This document shows, piece by piece, positions 53,033 through 61,184 of a stretch of DNA of 64,000 nucleotides. Below the pieces are notes generated by a model, which worked only from the letters and a program-made list of their open reading frames with translations, did no database searches and was not told the origin of the DNA. The translations under genes and the position numbers were made by a program. Each line of letters begins with the position of its first letter. Position 1 is the stretch's first letter. The DNA comes from Armatimonadota bacterium (GTDB lineage Bacteria; Armatimonadota; Fimbriimonadia; Fimbriimonadales; Fimbriimonadaceae): contig WGMG01000006.1 in the NCBI GenBank assembly GCA_016125185.1, positions 682,001-746,000 of the forward strand, read 5' to 3'.

Positions 53033-55663
53033 ATGGCTTCAAAACTCGTCATTGTCGAATCTCCCGCAAAGGCCAAGACAATCGGTGGCTACTTGGGCAA
53101 GGATTACGAAGTCCTTGCCAGCATCGGTCATATCCGCGACCTCGTGCCCAATGCCAAGGGGCTTCCGCCGGAAGTCAAGAAGAAGTGGTGGGCGGATTAC
53201 GGCATCGACATCGACCAGGATTTTGAACCTTACTATGAGGTGCCGAAGGAAAAAGCGGCGCAGGTTTCCAAGCTCCGAGCCGCGCTGAAGGACAAGGACG
53301 AATTGGTACTCGCGACGGATGAAGACCGAGAGGGTGAGGCGATTTCGTGGCACCTTCTCGAAGTTCTGAAGCCGACCAAGAAGCAGAAAGTCTCGCGCAT
53401 CGCGTTCCACGAGATTACGAAAGACGCGATTCAGCGAGCCGTGGCCACGCCGAGGACGATCGATCTGGATTTGGTCGAAGCTCAGGAAACGCGGCGCATC
53501 CTCGACCGACTTTACGGCTACACGCTTTCGCCGGTTTTGTGGACGAAGGTCACCAAGAACCTATCGGCGGGACGTGTGCAGAGCCCGGCGGTGAAGCTGG
53601 TGGTCGAGCGCGAAAAGGCGCGGCGCGACTTCGTTTCCGCCGAATATTGGGATTTGAAGGCCAAGTTCCAGGCTACCGCTGGTGTGGTGCTGGCGGACCT
53701 TGTGGAGGTCGAAGGCAAGCGGGTTGCGGCGGGGCGAGACTTTGACGAGCACACGGGCAAGCTGTCGGGCAAAGCCGACGTGCTTTGGGTCGATGGCGCT
53801 CTGGCGGTCGAACTGGCCACTGCCGCTAAGGCGGCTAAGCCGTACGTTGTCGAATCGCTGACCGAGAAAGAGGGGCAACAGAAGCCTCAGCCGCCGTTTA
53901 TGACGACCACGCTCCAGCAGGATGCGAACCGCAAGTTCGCCTACGGCGCGGAGCGAACGATGCGCATTGCGCAGACGCTTTATGAAGGCGTGGAGATCGG
54001 CGGAGAGACGGCGGGTCTCATTACTTATATGCGTACCGACTCGCTGACGCTGGCGGAGGACGCCCTGCATTCGATCCGTGGATACATCGCCCGGCACTAC
54101 CCGGATGCGCAGACGGACAAGCCGGTCAAGTACTCCAACAAGGTGAAGAACGCCCAGGAGGCGCACGAGGCGATCCGACCGACGGACATCAGCCGCTCGC
54201 CAGACAAGGTGCGGAGCTTCCTGACCGACGACCAATTCAAGATTTACTCGCTCATTTGGCAACGAACCGTTGCCTGCCAGATGAAGCCGGCCAAGGTGCT
54301 TCGAACCGAAGCCAAGATCGGCTCGGATTCGGCCAAGGGGCACCTAGTGTTCCAGGCGAACGGCTCGCAGGTCGTCGATCCTGGCTTCTTGAGTGTTTAC
54401 ATGGAAGGGAAGGACGAGGAGGACGACGGCGACCGAATCCTGCCGCGAATGAGTCAGGGCCAAGAGGTTACGCTGGCCGAGCTCGACCCTTCTGAGCACC
54501 ACACGATGCCGCCGTCCCGGTATACGGATGCGACGCTGATCCGCCGCTTGGAAGAGCTTGGCATCGGCCGACCGTCGACGTATGCGTCGATCATTTCGGT
54601 GATCGTGGATCGCGGCTATGTGCGCAAGGCGGGCAAGCAATTGGTGCCGACTTGGCGAGCGTTCATGGCGATGGACGTGCTGGACGTCCACTTCCAGGAA
54701 CTGATGGACTTTGGCTTCACGGCCAAGTTGGACGACGTTCTCGACGAGATTTCGGAAGGTAAGGCGGACTCGAAGGTGTACTTGAAGGAATTCTTCATGG
54801 GCGACGCCAACAAGCCGGGCCTCAAACCGATGGTGGAGGAGCGGCGGCTTCAGATTCCATTCCCGAACCTGGAGATTGGCAAGCATCCCGAGAGCGGGGA
54901 AGGGATTCGCGTTCGCTCGGGCAAGGACGGTAGCCCGTTCCTTCAGCTTGGCGACCAGAAGGTTTACGCGAATATTCCCGACGATTTGGCTCCCGCCGAC
55001 CTGACGCTCGAGAAGGCGCTGGAACTTTTCGCCCAGCGGTCTCCGGCGGCCGAGGTGGTCGGAGTTCACCCGGTGTCGGGCCGAAACCTGCTGTTGAAGT
55101 TCCGCCAGGGGTACTACCTGGAGGCGGAGCGAACGCCGGAAGAGATCGAGGCGAAGGTGAAGCCGACGTGGATTTCGCTCCCGCCGGGCATCACCCCGCA
55201 GGAGCTTTCGCAGGAGGATTTGGACATCCTGTGTGCGTATCCGAAGCTGATCGGCAAGGATGGGTCCAGCGAGGTTTGGTTCCGAATGGGCAAGTTTGGT
55301 CCGTACGTTGAAGAGGGAACCGAGCGGCGCACGATCGAGGATTGGCGAAAGGGCGTTGCGATGACCTTGGAAGAAGCCAAGGCGATTTTGGCTCAGCCCA
55401 AGACGTCGGGAGCGGCTTCTAAGAAGGGGCCGATTAAGGAGATGGGTGAACTACCCGGCGCGGCAGGCCCTGTGCGGGTCATGACCGGCTTCTACGGTCC
55501 GTACGTGACCGATGGCGTGACGAATGCCACGATTCCCAAGTCGATCGATCCGCTTGAGATCACCAACGACCAGGCCAAAGAGCTTTTGGACAAGAAGCGC
55601 GAGGCCGGGCCATCGACCAAGAAGCGGACGTTTAAGCGGAAGGCGACGGCGCGGAAGAAGTGA
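53033..55663 (+). CDS. topA: DNA topoisomerase I
   Basis: Relaxes negative supercoils. 876 residues: Toprim domain with VIVESPAKAKTIGGYLG and ATDEDREGEAISWHL, RILDRLYGYTLSPVLW, the catalytic tyrosine in GLITYMRTDSL (about 330), and KAGKQLVPTWRAF. The C-terminus has no Cys4 zinc fingers; instead three or more Toprim-C-type repeats (GKDGSPFLQLG, GKFGPYVEEG, GFYGPYVTDG) lead to a basic tail (KKRTFKRKATARKK). Overlaps the GNAT gene by GTGA. Confidence 0.96.
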   Translation: MASKLVIVESPAKAKTIGGYLGKDYEVLASIGHIRDLVPNAKGLPPEVKKKWWADYGIDIDQDFEPYYEVPKEKAAQVSKLRAALKDKDELVLATDEDREGEAISWHLLEVLKPTKKQKVSRIAFHEITKDAIQRAVATPRTIDLDLVEAQETRRILDRLYGYTLSPVLWTKVTKNLSAGRVQSPAVKLVVEREKARRDFVSAEYWDLKAKFQATAGVVLADLVEVEGKRVAAGRDFDEHTGKLSGKADVLWVDGALAVELATAAKAAKPYVVESLTEKEGQQKPQPPFMTTTLQQDANRKFAYGAERTMRIAQTLYEGVEIGGETAGLITYMRTDSLTLAEDALHSIRGYIARHYPDAQTDKPVKYSNKVKNAQEAHEAIRPTDISRSPDKVRSFLTDDQFKIYSLIWQRTVACQMKPAKVLRTEAKIGSDSAKGHLVFQANGSQVVDPGFLSVYMEGKDEEDDGDRILPRMSQGQEVTLAELDPSEHHTMPPSRYTDATLIRRLEELGIGRPSTYASIISVIVDRGYVRKAGKQLVPTWRAFMAMDVLDVHFQELMDFGFTAKLDDVLDEISEGKADSKVYLKEFFMGDANKPGLKPMVEERRLQIPFPNLEIGKHPESGEGIRVRSGKDGSPFLQLGDQKVYANIPDDLAPADLTLEKALELFAQRSPAAEVVGVHPVSGRNLLLKFRQGYYLEAERTPEEIEAKVKPTWISLPPGITPQELSQEDLDILCAYPKLIGKDGSSEVWFRMGKFGPYVEEGTERRTIEDWRKGVAMTLEEAKAILAQPKTSGAASKKGPIKEMGELPGAAGPVRVMTGFYGPYVTDGVTNATIPKSIDPLEITNDQAKELLDKKREAGPSTKKRTFKRKATARKK

Positions 55664-56094
55664 ACTGCTCGGTCGTCGCCCATGAATCGCCGGAGTACTG
55701 GGCGGCGGTCGAACTGAGAAGGCAGGTTTTGCGCTTTCCTTTGGGCATGGATTACACGCCCGAGCAGCTCGCGAGCGAGGGTGATTCGACGCACTTTGCC
55801 ATATTGGATGGCGCTGTGGCGGTGGCTACGGCGATGGCGACACCCTACACGGACGAGATTGTGAAGATTCGGCAGGTCGCAGTTGATCCTTCGCGCCAGG
55901 GCCAGGGCCTTGGACGGCAGGTGATGTTCTACGCCGAGGATTGGGCACGGGCTGAGGGCTTTGCCGAAGCGGTCCTCCATGCGCGGCAGGTGGCTGTCGA
56001 CTTCTATCTGAGGATCGGATACGAAATCTTCGACGAGCCGTTTGAAGAGGTCGGCATTCCGCATCGGAAGATGCGGAAGCGGTTACTTCTTTAG
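55660..56094 (+). CDS. GNAT family N-acetyltransferase
   Basis: 144 residues with the acetyl-CoA loop VAVDPSRQGQGLGRQVM (about 73-89) and the FYLRIGYEIFDEPFEEVGIPHRKMRK segment typical of ElaA-like/PA4794-like members. Substrate unknown. GTG start overlaps the topA stop (GTGA), so it is translated with topA. Last 12 bases overlap the convergent gene at 56083. Confidence 0.85.
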   Translation: MNCSVVAHESPEYWAAVELRRQVLRFPLGMDYTPEQLASEGDSTHFAILDGAVAVATAMATPYTDEIVKIRQVAVDPSRQGQGLGRQVMFYAEDWARAEGFAEAVLHARQVAVDFYLRIGYEIFDEPFEEVGIPHRKMRKRLLL

Positions 56095-56520
56095 CTTATC
56101 GGCGGCGGCTTTGGCGGCTTCTTTGGCTCGGGCGGGTAAGGCCTTGGGCTTCCTTTTGGGAAAGTTGACCCCATGCTCTTTGGCCATTTGGTAGGCGCGC
56201 AGAACGAGCCCGAATCCGGCGATGTATGGCGCGAATTTGCCCACGAGTTGAGTGCTCGCAGAGGTGAAAGCCTCAGCGGTGGACATCAGCCGGGTGGAAG
56301 TACTGCTGAGGTCTTTGACGCGACCTTGGACCTCACCGGCGATCATGTCGACCTTTTCGGAGATGGAATCGACTCGATCCGAAATCCTTTCGATCTTGGG
56401 TTTCATCTCCTGCGCGACCTGCATCACCTTGATGAGGGCGACGATGAGGACGCAAAAGAACACGATGTTGACGAGAAAGAATATCCCGGACACCCATAGC
56501 CAAGCTTGAGGAATCTCCAC
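56083..56520 (-). CDS. membrane-anchored coiled-coil protein (DUF948-like)
   Basis: About 145 residues if started at GTG 56520 (an ATG at 56562 adds 14 residues). One membrane helix (IPQAWLWVSGIFFLVNIVFFCVLIVALIKV), then a helix with coiled-coil heptads (MKPKIERISDRVDSISEKVDMIAGEVQGRVKDLSSTSTRL), then a basic Ala/Lys tail. Similar to DUF948 proteins linked to cell envelope stress, but not identical enough to name. Confidence 0.6.
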   Translation of the reverse strand: MEIPQAWLWVSGIFFLVNIVFFCVLIVALIKVMQVAQEMKPKIERISDRVDSISEKVDMIAGEVQGRVKDLSSTSTRLMSTAEAFTSASTQLVGKFAPYIAGFGLVLRAYQMAKEHGVNFPKRKPKALPARAKEAAKAAADKLKK

Positions 56521-56590
56521 GCTTACAATGATAGACGGTTTTGGCGGGGAAAGGTAGATCAACGGTCCCGCACGCGGTAACGAGAAATGC

Positions 56591-57589
56591 CTAACGGCAG
56601 CGAGAAACGGCGAGCATCTGTTTGCCTAAGCCAAGGTCGAGTTTACGGATGGTGTGAGTGAGAACATCGACGGTGAACAGCCTTCCATCCCAGTCGCCGA
56701 CCAGGGCTGTGCGGTCGTCGAGTTCTGCACATGACGCCAAATTGAGATCGTTTGGACCGACGGAGATTGTGCGGCCAGTCTTCATGGAAAGCAGGGCCAG
56801 TTGACCGTTCCCTGCGCTCGGCCTGGTGACAAATCCGAGAATTCCAACTTGAGGATGCCATGTGTACCTTCCGTCCATATGGTCATCGACCAGCTGCTGG
56901 TGGCCAGAGTCCGTGTTGAAAACCACCAAGTGCGATAGAGGGCCTAATCCGTCTCCGCCCGTAGTCAACATCCTAATTACCAACAGGGACTTCTCCGGAT
57001 AAGTGGCGATGATATCTCGTTGAAATTCGTCAGTCGGAATAGCTTGAAGCCTCTTGCCGTTTGAATCTAGGTGGATGATCGTGTGGAGGCGAGCTTTGGG
57101 GTCCCATTTGCTCAACCAGAGGGTGTCGCCATCAACGGTCATTTCGTTGGTTGTGATGTCCGAAATCGGAGATTCCTTCCAGGTGCCTTCGGAAGGAGCC
57201 CATCGGGTGAGCGGCTGTTTCGTGCCCACATAAACGATGCCTTTGCCGAACCATGATGCCACGCAATAGTCATCGAAGTGATGGCTGGCAATTTGGCCCG
57301 TATGATCGACCACCAGAAACTCGCCAGTGGTCCTCTTCGTGTCAAAGTTGTATTTCTCGAGGGTGGCGAGGGCCATGGTTCCGTCTGGAGACATGCGGAT
57401 ATCGCGACAATCTTCGGGGACTTCCAAGCTTGCGAGGGTTTTTGCCTTGCAATCGAGGAAGGTCCAGGTCTCCTTGTCGTCTGTCGATGTTTCGACTCGG
57501 ACGACTGCCGCAGGATTGAGCGCTTTCGCCAGACTTTTGACGAACGTTTCATCGGTCTTTGGCATTCCCAAAAGCGCAGAAATGAACAT
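56591..57589 (-). CDS. hypothetical beta-propeller-like protein
   Basis: 332 residues with WD40/TolB-like repeated blocks (DIRMSPDGTMALATLE, LVVFNTDSGHQQLVDDH, ALVGDWDGRLFTVDVLTHTIRKLDLG). No clear signal peptide (MFISALLGMPKTDE is weakly hydrophobic). AGGA is 8 bases before the ATG. Binding or scaffolding role is likely; no family recognised. Confidence 0.6.
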   Translation of the reverse strand: MFISALLGMPKTDETFVKSLAKALNPAAVVRVETSTDDKETWTFLDCKAKTLASLEVPEDCRDIRMSPDGTMALATLEKYNFDTKRTTGEFLVVDHTGQIASHHFDDYCVASWFGKGIVYVGTKQPLTRWAPSEGTWKESPISDITTNEMTVDGDTLWLSKWDPKARLHTIIHLDSNGKRLQAIPTDEFQRDIIATYPEKSLLVIRMLTTGGDGLGPLSHLVVFNTDSGHQQLVDDHMDGRYTWHPQVGILGFVTRPSAGNGQLALLSMKTGRTISVGPNDLNLASCAELDDRTALVGDWDGRLFTVDVLTHTIRKLDLGLGKQMLAVSRCR

Positions 57590-57635
57590 AGGTTCTTCCT
57601 TTTGGACGGTCCAACGACCTCGCGGTTTCTTGGCG

Positions 57636-58097
57636 CTAGATTCCGGGCAGGGACATCACGATGTCCCACTCTTCTTTCGTCACGGGCATGACGCTGAGGC
57701 GCTGACCCTTGCGGACGACAAACATGTCTTCGAGGCCCGGAGTCTCGCGCAGTTCGGCGAGGGTGATGCAGCGGTTGAATTTGCTGACGAACTCGACGTC
57801 GCGCAGGAGCCACCGTGAGCCGTCGGCAGGAGCTTTGGGATCGAAATAGTCAGACACGGGATCGAACTGCGTGGGGTCGGGATAGGCTTCACCAACCACA
57901 CGCATCGTGCCGACGATGCCGGTCGGGTTGGCGACGGAGTGGTAGAAGAACGCCATGTCGCCATCGGCCATCGAGTCTCGGAAGAAGTTACGCACCGTGT
58001 AGTTGCGGCACCCTTCCCACATCGCCGGTTTGCCCACGCGCTTGAGGTCATCGATCGAGTAGGTTTCCGGTTCGGACTTGAAGAGCCAATAGTTCAT
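57636..58097 (-). CDS. EVE domain protein
   Basis: 153 residues covering a whole EVE domain (PUA-like fold): NYWLFKSEPETYSIDDLKRVG, WEGCRNYTVRNFFRDSMADGDMAFFYHS, GIVGTMRVVGEAYPDPTQFD, LSVMPVTKEEWDIVMSLPG. EVE proteins read modified DNA or RNA bases and occur both as housekeeping genes and in defence islands. Nothing defence-like is adjacent here, so a housekeeping RNA role is more likely. Confidence 0.92.
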   Translation of the reverse strand: MNYWLFKSEPETYSIDDLKRVGKPAMWEGCRNYTVRNFFRDSMADGDMAFFYHSVANPTGIVGTMRVVGEAYPDPTQFDPVSDYFDPKAPADGSRWLLRDVEFVSKFNRCITLAELRETPGLEDMFVVRKGQRLSVMPVTKEEWDIVMSLPGI

Positions 58098-58121
58098 GTC
58101 TAACCAAATCTTGGCATAAAG

Positions 58122-58643
58122 TCAGCGGCGAGGAAACAGTCGTTGGAACCACGATTTCTTGGTTGCCGGAATATCGACGGTGATCTCAGTCGCATGAGCG
58201 GTGATGTAGTCAAGCAACCGTTCGACGATTGGATCGGGATATTGCTGGAACTCGGCGTCCAAGGTATCAAAGTCTGCGCTTATTTCAGAATTGTGGAGAC
58301 CATCGATGTCGGTAGCCTTTTTGCCGGTTGCCTGGACGGCCCTTTCGACGATGGACGCCGCAGTGGGGCAGCTGATAGCCTTGAGCGCTTCAATTGCTGG
58401 GGCGACACACTCGGGCGAGTAATCGAAGAACGACGAGAATCCGCCCGAATTTACTTGATCTTCCAACTCTTCGACAACCAGGATTGCAAACTCGACTTTA
58501 GTGTAATTCGTGCCTCTCGCCTGACGGTGGAGTCGATCACGAATGGCCATCACGAGCGAGTCGTCACGATAGGCTCCGCGCAGAGACAAGAGTTGCGCAA
58601 GCGACCGTTGACCGTCGTCCTCGAAGAAGGGAAGCTCGGGCAT
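58122..58643 (-). CDS. DMP19/DUF4375 family protein
   Basis: 173 residues from ATG 58643, chosen because TAGAAT ends exactly 7 bases upstream with a TTGAAC 17 bases further, a leaderless promoter; an ATG at 58652 lies inside this element. The family phrase ILVVEELEDQVNSGGFSSFFDYSPECVAPAIEALKAI is clear. DMP19 of Neisseria mimics DNA and binds a repressor; whether this relative does so is unknown. Acidic overall. Confidence 0.78.
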   Translation of the reverse strand: MPELPFFEDDGQRSLAQLLSLRGAYRDDSLVMAIRDRLHRQARGTNYTKVEFAILVVEELEDQVNSGGFSSFFDYSPECVAPAIEALKAISCPTAASIVERAVQATGKKATDIDGLHNSEISADFDTLDAEFQQYPDPIVERLLDYITAHATEITVDIPATKKSWFQRLFPRR

Positions 58644-58650
58644 GGGACCC

Positions 58651-58679
58651 ATTCTAGCAGGTACGAAAGTTGAGTTCAA
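58651..58679 (-). promoter_or_regulatory. leaderless promoter of the DMP19 gene
   Basis: On the minus strand: TTGAAC (58679-58674), 17-base spacer, TAGAAT (58656-58651), then 7 bases to ATG 58643. The transcript would begin at or next to the start codon. Confidence 0.6.
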
Positions 58680-58783
58680 ACGGAACGTTTCGTTTTGGAT
58701 GAATCGCATCCGAAACAACGTGAGTGCTGTAAAAAACGCTAGTACATTCCGGCGAAAGACCTGGGTATCGTTGAACCTTAGGG

Positions 58784-59500
58784 ATGAGACAGACGATTCT
58801 TGATTTAAGCGATGCCCGAGAGATTTTCGACAGCATCATCAAGCATTGGCAGAATTCAAATCAGTCTCTCCGGGGTTCTGGAATCGTTCTCAAAGGGAAC
58901 TACACCGTCGATTCGTTTGTGGCCGCTGTGGCCCAGTTCGACGAGATGTCAGCGAACATCGACTCAGTGGTCGAGCAGCGCGACAAGGCCAGCGAGCAGC
59001 TTTGGCTCTTTAAGACCAATATGCGGCTGACCATGCAGCGGTTTGCGTTCCTGGTTCGGGGCCTTCAGCCGGAGTATGCGAAGGACCTGCCAGCCCTGCC
59101 CGACGTTCGGTCGCACGAAGCCAAGTTCATGGCGAGCGTGGAGAAGACTCAGCAGGTTTGGAAGCGGATCAGCCGGATTCAGCCGATCGTCATGCCGGAT
59201 GGCACGACCTTTGAGGCGTTCAGCCAAGGCATCCAAGTGCTTCGGGTCTCATTCAAGGCGCGCGAGCGGGCCTTTGCCCAGGAGCGACACCTTCGAGCGC
59301 AGCGCCGCCAGCACCACCAAGCGCTGATTAACCGTGCGGTGCAGTACCGCTCGCTCGTGTTGGGAACGTTTGGCGAGGAGAATGTGCTCTCCAAGACCCT
59401 GCCGTACCTTTGGCCGAAGCAGGATCGGACGAAGAAGCCGAAGAGCCGCGAACAGAAGCTGGAAGTCATCGATACGGAAACGATGCTCCGCGTTATTTAG
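58784..59500 (+). CDS. hypothetical helical protein
   Basis: 238 residues, mostly alpha-helical and rich in Gln, Arg and Lys, with a probable coiled coil (about 150-200, FKARERAFAQERHLRAQRRQHHQALINRAV) and a basic Lys/Arg C-terminus before IDTETMLRVI. No signal peptide or membrane helix. Monocistronic, followed by a hairpin. I do not recognise the family. Confidence 0.6.
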   Translation: MRQTILDLSDAREIFDSIIKHWQNSNQSLRGSGIVLKGNYTVDSFVAAVAQFDEMSANIDSVVEQRDKASEQLWLFKTNMRLTMQRFAFLVRGLQPEYAKDLPALPDVRSHEAKFMASVEKTQQVWKRISRIQPIVMPDGTTFEAFSQGIQVLRVSFKARERAFAQERHLRAQRRQHHQALINRAVQYRSLVLGTFGEENVLSKTLPYLWPKQDRTKKPKSREQKLEVIDTETMLRVI

Positions 59501-59522
59501 TTTTCTATCTGGCACCCCAAAA

Positions 59523-59545
59523 CCCCTTCCGCGTGCGGGAAGGGG
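59523..59545 (+). terminator. hairpin after the helical protein gene
   Basis: CCCCTTCC-GCGTGCG-GGAAGGGG, 23 bases past the stop codon, without a T-tract. Could be a terminator or a member of a dispersed palindrome family. Confidence 0.45.
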
Positions 59546-59551
59546 AGAGCC

Positions 59552-59580
59552 TTGCTTCCGATTGGGTTATTGCCTATAAT
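59552..59580 (+). promoter_or_regulatory. leaderless promoter
   Basis: TTGCTT (59552-59557), 17-base spacer, TATAAT (59575-59580), then 8 bases to GTG 59589. Confidence 0.65.
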
Positions 59581-59588
59581 TGTAGGCA

Positions 59589-59855
59589 GTGTATAGCGTC
59601 ATTGTTGGTTTCTTGACCTTACTCACCTTCGTGAGTTTGGCGCTTTCGATAGTCGAAGTCGGCACTCAGAAATCCCCCTATGGATTCCTGTTCTCACTCG
59701 CGAACATGGCCATTTTGATCCTCAGCATCTGGGCCCTCTGGACTCACAATTCGATTTGTTGGGTCGTTGTACCAGTAGCCATATTTGGGTCGGTGATGGT
59801 CGTTGTTGCGCAGTTGACCAGGGTTTTCGAGCCATCGCGTCGGTATGAACCTTAA
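59589..59855 (+). CDS. small membrane protein
   Basis: 88 residues with three membrane helices (about 2-21, 33-50, 57-77) and a short polar tail. GTG start. There is no ribosome binding site, but a consensus promoter ends 8 bases before the GTG, which supports translation of a leaderless message. No family recognised. Confidence 0.6.
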   Translation: MYSVIVGFLTLLTFVSLALSIVEVGTQKSPYGFLFSLANMAILILSIWALWTHNSICWVVVPVAIFGSVMVVVAQLTRVFEPSRRYEP

Positions 59856-59927
59856 CGTAAAGTTCGTCTATTTTCACCATTCATGGTCTAGATTCACCAT
59901 CGGGGTCCCTGGCAGACAAACCTGGTA

Positions 59928-59956
59928 TTGAAGTACCCGCGACTCCCTGATACGCT
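59928..59956 (+). promoter_or_regulatory. leaderless promoter of a PEP-CTERM gene
   Basis: TTGAAG (59928-59933), 17-base spacer, TACGCT (59951-59956), then 6 bases to GTG 59963. Confidence 0.6.
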
Positions 59957-59962
59957 GGGTTT

Positions 59963-60688
59963 GTGAAATTCCTTGGTTTTGGAGTCCTGCTTGGGCTTTC
60001 CTCTCTCGCTTCGGCTCAGACGCTTTTGCACGACGGGTTCGACTCGTATTCTTTTTCGACAGTGGACGGTCAGGGCGGCTGGTTTACGTCGTCGCCGACA
60101 TCGTTCTTTGTGGTTCCCCAGGGCGGCGACAATCCGCCTGCGACCAGCGGAACGCAGATGCTGGCCTCCAACGGCCTCAATACCACCGTTGGCAACTTCA
60201 TCCAGCCTGCATGGAATGCGCGCGACCCGTTCAAGAACATGCTGATCGCGGAGACCGATCTGTATGTTCGTAGCGACGACACCTCGGGTCGGTCGCTGAA
60301 CTTTGGCATCGTGAGCGATGCAGGGCAGACCTTGGCCGACATCGGCTATGCGTGCAACGGCGATGCCTTCTTCGTTTATTCACAGACCGAAGGCTATGGC
60401 CAAGGACCTTCCGGGTCGAGGAATGCCTGGCACCATTTCATGATCAAACTGGATTTTGACGCCAAGTCCACTCAATACTTCGTCGATGACGCTCTGATTG
60501 GGTCGGGTTCGTTCCATTCGGATGAGGTCATCAATTCCGTCAAGTTCAACTCGGTGATAGGGACGGCGGCTCCCGATGCCTATTGGGATTCGGTGAACAT
60601 CAAGGCGGTGCCGGAGCCAGCGTCGATTTTTGCTGTGGGGTGGGGCGGTCTGCTCCTTCTTCGACGCCGAAAGCGGTCTTCAAGTTAG
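59963..60688 (+). CDS. PEP-CTERM sorted LamG-like secreted protein
   Basis: 241 residues: signal peptide (MKFLGFGVLLGLSSLASA), a jelly-roll-like domain (LLHDGFDSYSF...GGWFTS, WHHFMIKLDFDAKSTQYFVDDALIGSG, WDSVNIK) as in concanavalin/LamG carbohydrate-binding proteins, and the tail VPEPASIFAVGWGGLLLLRRRKR. Third PEP-CTERM substrate in the window. Start is GTG with a promoter abutting it. Confidence 0.85.
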   Translation: MKFLGFGVLLGLSSLASAQTLLHDGFDSYSFSTVDGQGGWFTSSPTSFFVVPQGGDNPPATSGTQMLASNGLNTTVGNFIQPAWNARDPFKNMLIAETDLYVRSDDTSGRSLNFGIVSDAGQTLADIGYACNGDAFFVYSQTEGYGQGPSGSRNAWHHFMIKLDFDAKSTQYFVDDALIGSGSFHSDEVINSVKFNSVIGTAAPDAYWDSVNIKAVPEPASIFAVGWGGLLLLRRRKRSSS

Positions 60689-60727
60689 GGTTTGGCCGTT
60701 CAGCGAGTTTAGGTTAGAATAAGTGAC

Positions 60728-61156
60728 GTGAATCGTGAGCGGGCGTTCAATCTGGTCGGCGCGGCATGGTTGATACTGGGGCCGCTCGGGTTATGCGTTC
60801 CGGCTCTCTGGGTTCTTGTCACCCACTATCACGATCAGCGGATTTCCGCGGTCATGATTAGTAGTGCAGGGTCGGCTATCTTGGAAGTGCTTTCGATTTT
60901 CAGAGTTGTCGGCCTTTGGCGTCGTAACGAACTGAAAGCGATGGTGATCAAGAGTGCGAAGATTGCGGTTGGCGCGTTTCTGGTTTTTGGACTGCCTTGT
61001 GTACTTGAGGCGTTTCGTTCTCCCTCCCTCCTGAAGTGTATGGGCCTCTATACTCTTTGCGTGATTGTGAGTTTGGTTTTTGGGCCGTCGATCGCGCTGA
61101 TGTTGACGAAAGAGCCCGTTCGGAAGCCGATTTCGGCGCGTGATATACGCCTCTGA
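60728..61156 (+). CDS. small integral membrane protein
   Basis: 142 residues with four membrane helices (about 8-30, 39-58, 74-90, 102-123) and a short basic tail. GTG start with TAGAAT (60715-60720) ending 7 bases upstream and TTGGCC as a weak -35. No family recognised. Followed 28 bases later by the GH127 gene. Confidence 0.6.
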   Translation: MNRERAFNLVGAAWLILGPLGLCVPALWVLVTHYHDQRISAVMISSAGSAILEVLSIFRVVGLWRRNELKAMVIKSAKIAVGAFLVFGLPCVLEAFRSPSLLKCMGLYTLCVIVSLVFGPSIALMLTKEPVRKPISARDIRL

Positions 61157-61184
61157 CATCTTCAATCAGAGGTAAAACCGGGGC

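Noticed and set aside
57636-58643. EVE plus DMP19 genes as an anti-phage defence island
   Set aside because: Neighbours are ordinary or unknown genes with no nuclease, restriction or abortive-infection partner; both families are also common outside defence.
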